From contig NZ_FNES01000003.1 of the NCBI RefSeq assembly GCF_900100195.1, positions 62,001 through 126,000 on the forward strand: a DNA stretch of 64,000 nucleotides, written 5' to 3'. This document shows, piece by piece, positions 56,173 through 64,000 of this stretch. The stretch is from Billgrantia gudaonensis. GTDB lineage: Bacteria > Pseudomonadota > Gammaproteobacteria > Pseudomonadales > Halomonadaceae. Positions within the stretch are counted from its first letter, which is position 1. Each line of letters starts with the position of its first letter. The translations under genes were made by a program, and so were the position numbers. The notes beneath the pieces were generated by a model. It was not told the origin of the DNA, did not search any database, and saw only the letters and a program-made list of their open reading frames with translations.

Positions 56173-57711
56173 TCATCGCGGTGGCGACGCAGCGCCTGCC
56201 TCGCTCAGCGACAGCCACTCCTGCGCCAACCAGCGCCCGGCCTGGAGAATCTCGCCGTCGGGGGCGCCGGCATAGCCCAGCACCAGCCCTGGGCGTCCCG
56301 GCGGCGTCAAGCAATAGCCGGAGAGCGGCGACAAGGAGATACCGAGAGCCGCTCCGCGAGCCACCAGCGCGCGCTCGGTCTCCAGGCTGTCGAGCCAGGC
56401 CACCAGGTGCATGCCGGCCTGTCCCTCCGACAGAACGAGGCCCTGCGCCACGGCCGGCGTCAACGCCCGGCGCAACAGCGCCTGACGCTTCCGGTAGCAG
56501 TCGCGCATGCGCCGCACGTGCCGCGAGAAGTGGCCGGCCGCGATGAACTCGGCCAACGCCGCTTGCACGGCGTACTGCCCCTCGCGATGCAGGCGCGCAT
56601 TGGCTCGCCGGAACGGCTCGACCAGGGCGTCGGGCAACACCAGATAACCGAGCCTCAGCCCCGGATAGAGTACCTTGCTGAGGGTGCCCACATAGATCAC
56701 CCGCGCCGACTCGGTCAGCCCCTGGAGGGCGGCGATGGGTCGCTGGCCATAGCGGAATTCGCTGTCGTAGTCGTCCTCGACGACCCAGGCACCGCGCGCC
56801 TCGGCCGCCTCGAGCAGTGCCAGGCGTCGCGAGAGCCCCATGGTCACGCCACTGGGATACTGATGAGACGGCGTCACATAGATCAGCCGGGGCGCGGCAT
56901 GCCCGGCGGGGACGCGTTCGATATCCATGCCCTCGCCATCCACCGGAACCGGCACCATTTCCAGCCCGGAGGCATCGAAGCAGGCCTGGGCACCGCCATA
57001 GCCGGGCTCTTCCATCCACACCACGTCGCCCGCGTCGCCGAGCATTCGTGCGATCAGCTCGAAGCCCTGCTGGGCGCCCTGCACCACGAGTACCTGCTCC
57101 GGGCGACAACGCACCGAGCGCGACAGCCTCAGGTAGTCGCACAGCACTTCGCGCAGCGCCGTCACGCCGCCCTGGGTGCGGTAATCCAGCCACGCCTCGG
57201 GTGCATCCCGCTGATGACGCTTGAGCAATCGCTGCCAGAGTTCGCGGGGAAAACGGTCGAGGGCCGGCACGCCCGGCGCAAAGGCACCACGATGTCCGCC
57301 TGACGGGGCACAGAACTTCAGCAGCCGTTCGCCCCGGGACGACAGCGACGCCTCCGGAAACGGATCCGGCGCCTCACGCGGCTCTTCCTCGAATACCGAC
57401 TCGACACGACCGAACGGCAGGTCGGCGACGAAGGTACCGGCGCCGGGGCGGGTCTCCAGGAAACCCTCGGCGACCAGTTGATCGATGGCTTCCAGCACCG
57501 TATTGCGCCCCACTCCCAGGTCACTGGCCAGCCGCCGCGACGGCGGCAGCCGACTGCCGCTGGCCAGGCGTCCCGACTGGATCCAGGTCCGCAGCGCCCG
57601 ATACAGACGGCGAACCAGGGTGTGTGACGACGGCTGACTCAGTTCGATGCCCAGAGCCTCGCTGACCCAATCGGCGTGCACGGCGACGACCGGTTCCATG
57701 ACTTTCCTCAT
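56173..57711 (-). CDS. MocR/PdxR-like regulator: GntR helix-turn-helix fused to PLP aminotransferase fold
   Basis: 512 aa. N-terminal GntR winged helix (LYRALRTWIQSGRLASGSRLPPSRRLASDLGVGRNTVLEAIDQL). The type I aminotransferase-like domain has the PLP lysine in GTLSKVLYPGLRLG near residue 345, and PGYGG and DDYDSEFRY loops upstream. PdxR-type proteins regulate PLP synthesis genes or other PLP-linked pathways. It is divergent from the PaiB-like gene (116-base gap). I kept the ATG at 57711, but the ATG four codons downstream (MEPVVAVHA) is possible. Confidence 0.93.
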   Translation of the reverse strand: MRKVMEPVVAVHADWVSEALGIELSQPSSHTLVRRLYRALRTWIQSGRLASGSRLPPSRRLASDLGVGRNTVLEAIDQLVAEGFLETRPGAGTFVADLPFGRVESVFEEEPREAPDPFPEASLSSRGERLLKFCAPSGGHRGAFAPGVPALDRFPRELWQRLLKRHQRDAPEAWLDYRTQGGVTALREVLCDYLRLSRSVRCRPEQVLVVQGAQQGFELIARMLGDAGDVVWMEEPGYGGAQACFDASGLEMVPVPVDGEGMDIERVPAGHAAPRLIYVTPSHQYPSGVTMGLSRRLALLEAAEARGAWVVEDDYDSEFRYGQRPIAALQGLTESARVIYVGTLSKVLYPGLRLGYLVLPDALVEPFRRANARLHREGQYAVQAALAEFIAAGHFSRHVRRMRDCYRKRQALLRRALTPAVAQGLVLSEGQAGMHLVAWLDSLETERALVARGAALGISLSPLSGYCLTPPGRPGLVLGYAGAPDGEILQAGRWLAQEWLSLSEAGAASPPR

Positions 57712-57827
57712 GATTGGCCCTTACCAGGGAACCACTATGCCGACAGACTCGAACGGTGTCACCGCCGCTCGCACAGAGGCGTTCGCCATGCCCATTCGTC
57801 TTGTCCGGCTCGCCGCAAGGAGTCTCC

Positions 57828-58460
57828 ATGTACCGTCCTCGTGATACCCGCATGTCCCTGTCACAGGCCCAGGCGTTGATCGATGCCCATGGCTTCGCCA
57901 TGCTCCTGGACGGTCGACTCCAGGCCAGCCATCTCCCGCTGGTACTGGAACGCAACGAAGGCGAACTGGGCACCCTCTATGGGCATTTCGCTCGCGCCAA
58001 CCCCCACTGGCACGAGCTGGATGGACAGCGAGTGCTGGCCATCTTCCAGGGCCCACATGCCTATGTCTCCCCCCGCTGGTACGCCACCCGGCCGGCGGTA
58101 CCGACCTGGAACTACGTGGCCGTGCATGCCAGCGGCGTCGTCGAGCGGCTCGACGACGCCGCCACCCTGGCGTCACTCGATGCACTGGTGGCCCAGTACG
58201 AACCCGACCTGCTCGATGACGAGGAAATCCTCGGCGAAGCGTATCGCCGGCGGCTGCTCGCGGGGACCGTCGGCTTCCGGATCCGCCTGGACGATCTCCA
58301 GGGCAAGGCCAAGCTGGGGCTGAACCGCTCGCGGGAAGACCAGGTCGGCATGCTGGCCGGGCTGCGCGCCAGCCCCGACCCTCAGGCCCGGCAGCTCGGG
58401 AGCTATACCCAGCGCTATCTCGAGCACCATCCGCAGGAGGCGAACGAGGATGACCGCTAG
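57828..58460 (+). CDS. PaiB-type FMN-binding protein
   Basis: 210 aa. PaiB/FMN-binding split-barrel features: DGRLQASHLPLVLERNEGELGTLYGHFARANPHW, then FQGPHAYVSPRWYATRPAVPTWNYVAVHA and KLGLNRSREDQVGM. PaiB of Bacillus influences sporulation and protease genes, and homologues often sit next to MocR regulators, as here. Heme or flavin binding is likely, with the function undetermined. AAGGAG lies seven bases before the ATG. It overlaps the GNAT gene by 11 bases. Confidence 0.9.
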   Translation: MYRPRDTRMSLSQAQALIDAHGFAMLLDGRLQASHLPLVLERNEGELGTLYGHFARANPHWHELDGQRVLAIFQGPHAYVSPRWYATRPAVPTWNYVAVHASGVVERLDDAATLASLDALVAQYEPDLLDDEEILGEAYRRRLLAGTVGFRIRLDDLQGKAKLGLNRSREDQVGMLAGLRASPDPQARQLGSYTQRYLEHHPQEANEDDR

Positions 58461-59223
58461 GCCCACCAACCCACCGCACGACACGACGAGCGCCTTCACC
58501 CGCTTGGGCCAACCCATCGGTGACCCCGTGCCGGGATGGGCGGGAGCGACGCCGCTCCCGGACGTGACCCTGGCCGGTCACCGGGTGCGCATCGAACCCC
58601 TGGATGCCGAGCGCCACGGCGACGGCCTGTATGCCGCCCTGGGCTTGCCGGGAAAAACGCCCCTCGACGGTCCCGAAGCCCGCTGGGCCTACCTGGGTGG
58701 CATCCCCTATGACGACCGGCCCGGGTTCGATGCCTGGCTGGCCTCTCGGGCGGCCAGCCACGACCCGCGCTTCCATGCCATCGTCGAACGGGCCAGTGGC
58801 CAGGCGCTGGGGCTCGCCGCCTACCTGAACATCGTGCCCGAGCACGGCAGTCTCGAGGTGGGCCACCTGCATTTCTCGCCGCACCTGCAGCGCTCCCCAG
58901 CCGCCACCGAGGCCATGGTGCTGATGATGCACCACGCCTTCGCCCTGGGTTACCGCCGTTACGAGTGGAAGTGCGATGCGCTCAATATGCCGTCGCGGCG
59001 AGCCGCCACGCGACTGGGCTTTCGCTTCGAGGGGATTTTTCGCCAGCACCGGGTGGTGGCCGGTCGCAATCGCGATACCGCCTGGTTCTCGATCCTCGAC
59101 GGCGAATGGCCAACCCTGGAGGCGATCTTCGAGCGCTGGCTGTCGCCGGACAACTTCGATGCCCGAGGCAGGCAGCGTCTTTCGCTGTCGGCCCTGACCG
59201 CGCGACCGGCTGCGTCCGGCTAA
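58450..59223 (+). CDS. GNAT-family acetyltransferase
   Basis: 257 aa. A GNAT fold of the RimJ/RimL subgroup: VRIEPLDAERHGDGLYAALG, then YLNIVPEHGSLEVGHLHFSP and FALGYRRYEWKCDALNMPSRRAATRLGFRFEGIFRQH. It acetylates an amine on a small molecule or protein, and the target is unknown. It is coupled to the PaiB-like gene by an 11-base overlap. Its stop overlaps the end of the convergent Rid gene by four bases. Confidence 0.9.
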   Translation: MTARPTNPPHDTTSAFTRLGQPIGDPVPGWAGATPLPDVTLAGHRVRIEPLDAERHGDGLYAALGLPGKTPLDGPEARWAYLGGIPYDDRPGFDAWLASRAASHDPRFHAIVERASGQALGLAAYLNIVPEHGSLEVGHLHFSPHLQRSPAATEAMVLMMHHAFALGYRRYEWKCDALNMPSRRAATRLGFRFEGIFRQHRVVAGRNRDTAWFSILDGEWPTLEAIFERWLSPDNFDARGRQRLSLSALTARPAASG

Positions 59224-59642
59224 CCGGCGGCCGGTTCCGGCAACACCGCTTCGGCCTCGATGGCAATCAGCCATTCCGGTTCGGCGAGGCCATGCACGAT
59301 CAGCCAGCTGGCCGCCGGCGGAGCCGCGGGAAAGCGCTGCCGTAGCGCCTCCACCACCACAGGCTGCTCGTAACGAGCGAACTCGGCCAGGTAGAGGCGC
59401 AGCATCGCAACCCGGGAGAGATCGCCGCCGAGACTCGTCAGCAATCGCTCGAGGTTGTCGAGGGCGGCCTCGGTCTGCTCGGCCAGGTCGGGGCCGGCCA
59501 GCAGGGACTGGGCATCGACGCCCACCTGGCCGGAGATCAGCACCCGATGGCCGCCCTGCACCATCACTGCCTGGCTGTAGCCATCGGCCAGGGTATCGGG
59601 AAGACCGGCGGGATTGATCGGTTCGCGTCTGACTCTGCTCAT
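59220..59642 (-). CDS. Rid-family protein without the RidA arginine
   Basis: 140 aa RidA/YjgF-like trimer fold: YSQAVMVQGGHRVLISGQVGVD, then TEAALDNLERLLTSLGGDLSRVAMLRLYL and EWLIAIEAEAVLP. In RidA the imine-deaminating Arg lies in an ARSC-type loop. Here the same place reads PAASW, so classic RidA activity is unlikely. I chose the ATG at 59642 (MSRVRREPINP). The role of such Rid subgroups is unsettled. Confidence 0.88.
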   Translation of the reverse strand: MSRVRREPINPAGLPDTLADGYSQAVMVQGGHRVLISGQVGVDAQSLLAGPDLAEQTEAALDNLERLLTSLGGDLSRVAMLRLYLAEFARYEQPVVVEALRQRFPAAPPAASWLIVHGLAEPEWLIAIEAEAVLPEPAAG

Positions 59643-59688
59643 CGCTGCATCCTTGTTGCATCTGTCGAATCGGCCGGAATCTCTCCGG

Positions 59689-62600
59689 TCAGGTCGGTAG
59701 GTTCTCCGCCACCCGTGCTTCACTTCGCTGATCGCCACGGCTCACCAGCTTGCGCAACGCCACGTAGAACACCGGCGTCAGGAACAGACCGAACAGGGTC
59801 ACGCCGAGCATGCCGGCGAACACCGCCGTACCCAGCGCCTGGCGCACCTCGGCGCCGGCACCGCCGGCCAGCATCAAAGGCACCACTGCCGCCGTGAAGG
59901 TGATCGAGGTCATGACGATCGGGCGCAGGCGCAGGCGGCACGCCTCCAGTGCCGCCTCGACGATGCCGCGCCCCTGCAACTCCAGTTCGCGAGCGAACTC
60001 GACGATCAGGATGGCGTTCTTGCACGCCAGGCCGATCAGCACCACCAGGCCCACCTGCACGAAGATGTTGTTGTCGCCGCCGGTGAGCCTCACCCCGATC
60101 AGCGCCGAGAGCATGCACATCGGCACGATCAGGATCACCGCCAGTGGCAGCGTCCAGCTCTCGTAGAGCGCGGCGAGCGCCAGGAACACCAGCAGGATGG
60201 CGAGCGGGAACACCACCAATGCCGCGCCGCCCTGGTTGACCTGCTGGTAGCTCAGGTCGGTCCATTCGAAGGTCATGCCGGCGGGCAGCACCCCCGGGGC
60301 GAGCCGCTCGACCACTTCGATGGCCTGGCTCGACGACAGCACCCGCGGATCGGCCTCGCCCATCAGGTCGGCCGCCGGGTAGCCGTTGTAGCGGATCACC
60401 GGATCGGGTCCGAAAGTGCGGTCGACGCGGATCATGCTGCCGATCGGCACCATCTCCCCATAGGCATTGCGGGTGCGCAGGCGATCGATGTTCTCCGCGT
60501 CCATGCGGTAGTCGCCGTCGGCCTGGGCCATGACCTGCCAGGTACGGCCGAAGCGGTTGAAGTCGTTGACGTAGACCGAGCCGAGGTAGACCTGCAGGGT
60601 CTCGAACAGGTCGGTCAGCGCCACGCCCTGGGTCTTGGCCTTGACCCGGTCGACGTGCAGGTCGAGCTGCGGCACGTTGGACTGGTAGGAAGTGATCGGG
60701 TAGCCCATGCCCGGCGCCTGCATCAGCGCACCGCTGAAGCCATCGACGGCCTGCTGCAGCTCGCCGTAGCCCAGCCCGGCACGATCCTGGATGAACAGCG
60801 AGAAGCCCGATCCCGAGCCGATGCCGAGGATCGCCGGCGGGGTGAAGGCGAAGCTGAACGCCTCCTGCATGGCGCCGAACTTGCCGTTGAGTTCGCCGAC
60901 GATCTCGTCGGCGCTGCGCGCGCGTACCTCGAACGGATCGAGGCCGAAGAACACCGTCCCGGTGTTGGGCGTATTGGTGAACTGCAGCGGGTTGAGCCCG
61001 GGGAAGGCCACCGCCGAACTCACGCCTTCGGTTTCCAACGCCAGGTCGGTCATGCGCCGGATCACCGCCTCGGTGCGGTCGAGCGAAGCGCCCTCGGGCA
61101 ACTTGGCGCCGCCGATCAGGTACATCTTGTCCTGGGTGGGAATGAAGCCGCCCGGCACCAGCTGGAACATGACCCCGGTACCCGCCAGCAGCAGCGCGTA
61201 GACGGCGAACACGGCGCCGCGCCGACGCAGGCTGCGAGTCACGCCGCCCTGATAGCTTCGCGAACTGGCGGCGAAGAAGCGGTTGAAGGGCCGAAACAGC
61301 CAGCCGAACAGGAAATCGATCAGTCGTGACAGGCGATCCTTCGGGGCATCGTGGGGTTTGAGCAGCATCGCCGCCAGCGCCGGCGACAGCGTCAGCGAGT
61401 TGATCGCCGAGATCACCGTGGAGATGGCGATGGTCACCGCGAACTGGCGGTAGAACTGGCCGGTGACGCCCTCGAGGAAGGCCATCGGCACGAACACCGC
61501 GCACAGCACCACCGAGATGGCGATGATCGGCCCGCTCACCTCGCGCATGGCCTGGTGGGCCGCCGCCAACGGTGCGAGCCCCTCCTCGATGTTGCGCTCG
61601 ACGTTCTCCACCACCACGATGGCATCGTCGACCACGATGCCGATGGCCAGCACCAGCCCGAATAGGGTCAGGGTATTGATCGAAAAGCCCAGCAAGTAGA
61701 GCACGGCGAAGGTGCCCACGATCGACACCGGCACTGCCAGCAGCGGGATCACCGAGGCGCGCCAGGTCTGCAGGAACAGCGTGACTACCAGCACCACCAG
61801 CAGCACCGCCTCTAGCAACGTCTTGATCACCGACTCGATCGAGTCGCGCACGAACACCGTGGGGTCGTAGACGATGGTGTGCTCCACCCCCTCGGGGAAG
61901 CGCTGGGAAAGCTCTTCCATTTTCTCGCGCACCGCATCGGAGAGCGCAATGGCGTTGGAGCCGGGCGCCTGGAAGATGCCGATGGCCACCGCCTGCTGGT
62001 TGTCGAGCAGTGACCGCAGCGAGTACTCGGCGGCGCCGAGTTCGATGCGCGCCACGTCCGAGAGGTAAGTGATCTGCCCGTCGCTTCCCGCCTTGACCAC
62101 GATGTCGCCGAACTCCTCCTCGGTGGTCAGACGCCCCTGGGCGTTGATCGAGATGAGGAAGTCCGACGCGGTCGGCGTCGGCGGTGCGCCGAGCTGCCCC
62201 GCCGAGACCTGCACGTTCTGCTCGCGTATCGCGGCGATGATGTCACCCGCGGTGAGCCCGCGCGCGGCGGCCCGGTCGGGATCGATCCACACCCGCATGG
62301 CGTAGTCGCCGGCGCCGAACAACATCGCCTGGCCCACCCCGGGCAGGCGCGCCAGTTCGTCGCGCACGTGCAGCGCCGCATAGTTGCGCAGGTAGGTGCT
62401 GTCGTAGCGACCGTCGGGCGAAATCAGCTGCGGCACCATGGTCAGATCCGGGGACTGCTTGTCGGTGGTCACCCCCTGGCGGCGCACCGCCTCGGGCAGC
62501 CGGGCCAGCGCTTGTGCGACCCGATTCTGTACCTGAACCTGGGCCTCGTCCGGGTCGGCGCCGGGGCGGAAGGTCAGCGTCATCGCCAGCACGCCGTCGG

Positions 62601-62856
62601 AGCCGGCCACCGACTTCATGTACATCAGGTCCTCGACCCCGGTGATCGCCTCCTCCAGTGGCGTGGCCACCGTCTCGGCGATCTCCTTGGGGTTGGCGCC
62701 GGGATAGACCGCCCGCACTTGCACGGTGGGCGGCACCACGTCGGGGTATTCGCTGACCGGCAGTAGCGGGATGGCGATCGCACCGGCAATGAAAATCAGG
62801 ATCGACAGCACCGCAGCGAAGATCGGCCGGTCGACGAAGAACTTGGCAAAGTCCAT
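59689..62856 (-). CDS. RND (HAE1, MexF-like) multidrug efflux pump
   Basis: 1055 aa. Both repeats are complete, with TM4 LGLVLAIGIVVDDAIVVVENVERN holding the proton-relay Asp pair and the second-half motif LIGLACKNAILIVEFARE. The N-terminus MDFAKFFVDRPIFAAVLSIL is the HAE1 form, and the long loop VETVATPLEEAI fits MexF. It exports hydrophobic drugs or aromatic acids. The adaptor gene ends about 100 bases to the right and precedes it. No outer-membrane factor lies downstream, where the Rid gene follows. Confidence 0.93.
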   Translation of the reverse strand: MDFAKFFVDRPIFAAVLSILIFIAGAIAIPLLPVSEYPDVVPPTVQVRAVYPGANPKEIAETVATPLEEAITGVEDLMYMKSVAGSDGVLAMTLTFRPGADPDEAQVQVQNRVAQALARLPEAVRRQGVTTDKQSPDLTMVPQLISPDGRYDSTYLRNYAALHVRDELARLPGVGQAMLFGAGDYAMRVWIDPDRAAARGLTAGDIIAAIREQNVQVSAGQLGAPPTPTASDFLISINAQGRLTTEEEFGDIVVKAGSDGQITYLSDVARIELGAAEYSLRSLLDNQQAVAIGIFQAPGSNAIALSDAVREKMEELSQRFPEGVEHTIVYDPTVFVRDSIESVIKTLLEAVLLVVLVVTLFLQTWRASVIPLLAVPVSIVGTFAVLYLLGFSINTLTLFGLVLAIGIVVDDAIVVVENVERNIEEGLAPLAAAHQAMREVSGPIIAISVVLCAVFVPMAFLEGVTGQFYRQFAVTIAISTVISAINSLTLSPALAAMLLKPHDAPKDRLSRLIDFLFGWLFRPFNRFFAASSRSYQGGVTRSLRRRGAVFAVYALLLAGTGVMFQLVPGGFIPTQDKMYLIGGAKLPEGASLDRTEAVIRRMTDLALETEGVSSAVAFPGLNPLQFTNTPNTGTVFFGLDPFEVRARSADEIVGELNGKFGAMQEAFSFAFTPPAILGIGSGSGFSLFIQDRAGLGYGELQQAVDGFSGALMQAPGMGYPITSYQSNVPQLDLHVDRVKAKTQGVALTDLFETLQVYLGSVYVNDFNRFGRTWQVMAQADGDYRMDAENIDRLRTRNAYGEMVPIGSMIRVDRTFGPDPVIRYNGYPAADLMGEADPRVLSSSQAIEVVERLAPGVLPAGMTFEWTDLSYQQVNQGGAALVVFPLAILLVFLALAALYESWTLPLAVILIVPMCMLSALIGVRLTGGDNNIFVQVGLVVLIGLACKNAILIVEFARELELQGRGIVEAALEACRLRLRPIVMTSITFTAAVVPLMLAGGAGAEVRQALGTAVFAGMLGVTLFGLFLTPVFYVALRKLVSRGDQRSEARVAENLPT

Positions 62857-62959
62857 GACAAGACTCCCTTTCGGCGCGGACGGTCTGCTCCGCGCCGACG
62901 ATGTCGTTCAGGGGGGTATCGTTCGTTGTGTCATCCCTGGCGGTGGCGCCTCGGCACGC

Positions 62960-64000
62960 TCAGTGCATCACGGCAAGCTCGTTGTCGACCTCGGCCTGAC
63001 CGCGCATGTCGACGCTCTCCGCCGCCACCGGCATGCCCGGAAAGAAGATCCGTTGAGCGCCTTTCACGACCACCCGAGCACCGGGCTCGAGGCCGGCGGT
63101 GACGACACGCAGTCCATCGACCCGGCGCCCCAGTTGCACGTCGCGACGCATGGCGCGTCCCTCATCGTCGACCACGTAGACGTACTTGCGGTCCTGATCG
63201 GTGAGCACCGCCTTTTCGTCGATCAGCAGAGAGTCCTCGGCATGCCCGGCAAGCAGCTGAACGCGGGCGTACATGCCGGGGGCGAAACGCCCCTCGCTGT
63301 TGTCGAGCACGGCGCGAGTCAGGATGGTGCCGGCCTCGGCATCGAGGTGGTTGTCGACGAAGTCGACCACGCCGCGATAGGGGAACCCCTCGTCCGTCGC
63401 CAGCCCCACCCGCACCGGAACGCCGCCATCGCGCAGGCTGGCCTGTCCATCGCTACGCATCATGGCGTCGTAGTGCAGGTAGGCCCGTTCGTCGCTGTGG
63501 AAATGCACGTGGACCCGGTCCAGGGCGACGATGCGAGTCAGCGGGGTGGCGTCGGACACCAGGTTGCCCGGGGTGACCAGCGCCCTGCCGGCCCGTCCGG
63601 CAATGGGGGCGCGCACCTCGGTGAACGCCATGTTGAGCCTGGCCGTCTCGGCGCTGGCTTGTGCGGCGAGGATATCGGCTGCGCTGGTGGCCGCCGCCGC
63701 CCGACGCTGGTCCAGCACCTCGCGGGAAATCGAACGGCTCTGGGCCAGTGCCTCGGCCCTGGCAGCCTCGCTGCGCGCCAACTCGGCGTGCGCACGGGCC
63801 CTTTGAAGCTCGGCCTCGGCACGGTCGAGTTCAGCACGATAGAGACGCGGATCGATCGTGAACAGCACGTCCCCCTTCTCGACCTCCTGGCCCTCGGTAT
63901 AGTTGACGCTCTCGATGTAACCCGAGACGCGCGGGCGTAGATCCACCGTCTCCACCGCCTCGATGCGGCCGGTGAAGGCATCCCACAGCTCGATGTCTTC
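62960..64000 (-). CDS. RND efflux periplasmic adaptor (MexE-like), 5' end off the window
   Basis: 347 codons are visible. The window cuts the N-terminus, including any signal or lipoprotein peptide. Seen in order: lipoyl half (VDLRPRVSGYIESVNYTEGQEVEKGDVLFTIDPRLY), a long coiled-coil hairpin (LDRAEAELQRARAHAELARSEAARAEALAQ), the second lipoyl half with beta-barrel, and a membrane-proximal domain. It joins the pump to an outer channel. The gap to the pump is about 100 bases, so they are likely one operon. The regulator is not visible. Confidence 0.9.
   Translation of the reverse strand, partial: EDIELWDAFTGRIEAVETVDLRPRVSGYIESVNYTEGQEVEKGDVLFTIDPRLYRAELDRAEAELQRARAHAELARSEAARAEALAQSRSISREVLDQRRAAAATSAADILAAQASAETARLNMAFTEVRAPIAGRAGRALVTPGNLVSDATPLTRIVALDRVHVHFHSDERAYLHYDAMMRSDGQASLRDGGVPVRVGLATDEGFPYRGVVDFVDNHLDAEAGTILTRAVLDNSEGRFAPGMYARVQLLAGHAEDSLLIDEKAVLTDQDRKYVYVVDDEGRAMRRDVQLGRRVDGLRVVTAGLEPGARVVVKGAQRIFFPGMPVAAESVDMRGQAEVDNELAVMH

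Overview
The window is about 65% GC DNA from a gammaproteobacterial chromosome. The most likely source is the Halomonadaceae (Halomonas or a close relative). This rests on gene content (scpA-scpB-rluB, purL next to mltF, a Tat-secreted TRAP binding protein, umuDC) and on protein style. It is an inference, since no rRNA or other decisive marker is present.

Layout. (1) 1-4.78 kb: the right end of an integrated P4-like satellite or cryptic phage. A P4-type integrase lies against the 3' end of one of two tandem tRNA-Lys genes. To its left are a six-copy iteron cluster, a 225-aa unknown protein, an AlpA regulator, a run of small overlapping genes and a RepB-type primase cut by the window edge. Between alpA and the small genes is a structured RNA locus with the order of the phage P4 immunity region: target, terminator, small RNA with a complementary loop, second target. 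The second target contains the ribosome binding site of the next gene. This is the most interesting feature in the window. (2) 4.78-18.3 kb: core genes, namely tRNA-Lys x2, rluB-scpB-scpA, a DUF4160/DUF2442 pair, an unknown 171-aa gene, purL, mltF, a membrane diguanylate cyclase, tadA, tesB and tRNA-Thr. (3) 18.3-23.3 kb: tetR and a divergent two-gene RND efflux operon sharing a perfect 32-bp palindrome. (4) 23.3-25.9 kb: a PPP-family phosphatase and SOS-controlled umuDC with a LexA box. (5) 25.9-30.8 kb: a TRAP operon (dctP-Q-M), an amidase and a 53-aa membrane protein. (6) 31-37.6 kb: nfo, an MgtC-like membrane protein, a large GGDEF/EAL sensor and ada.

(7) 37.8-59.7 kb is an accessory stretch of small stress, detoxification and regulator cassettes. 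It holds SDR, monooxygenase, LysR, rhodanese and cupin genes with a twice-occurring palindrome. It also holds arsH and an MFS gene under a PadR regulator with a vicinal Cys pair, a MarR-GNAT fusion with phased operators, a LysR/DUF1127 pair, and an Xre/membrane-protein pair. Further on are an AraC/CMD pair, a NAT, and a flavin reductase behind a SoxR-type promoter. A decayed patch at 52.2-53.6 kb contains three broken genes. After it come MarR/EamA/nitroreductase and PdxR-like/PaiB-like/GNAT cassettes and a Rid-family protein. (8) 59.7-64.0 kb: a second RND pump and its adaptor, the adaptor cut by the window edge.

How the genes work together. Many units are pairs of a regulator and a divergent target with a readable operator between them. 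The operators seen are TetR, LexA, PadR, two MarR types, SoxR-type and Xre. Starts were chosen by Shine-Dalgarno sequence, family alignment and translational coupling (many ATGA or TGATG overlaps).
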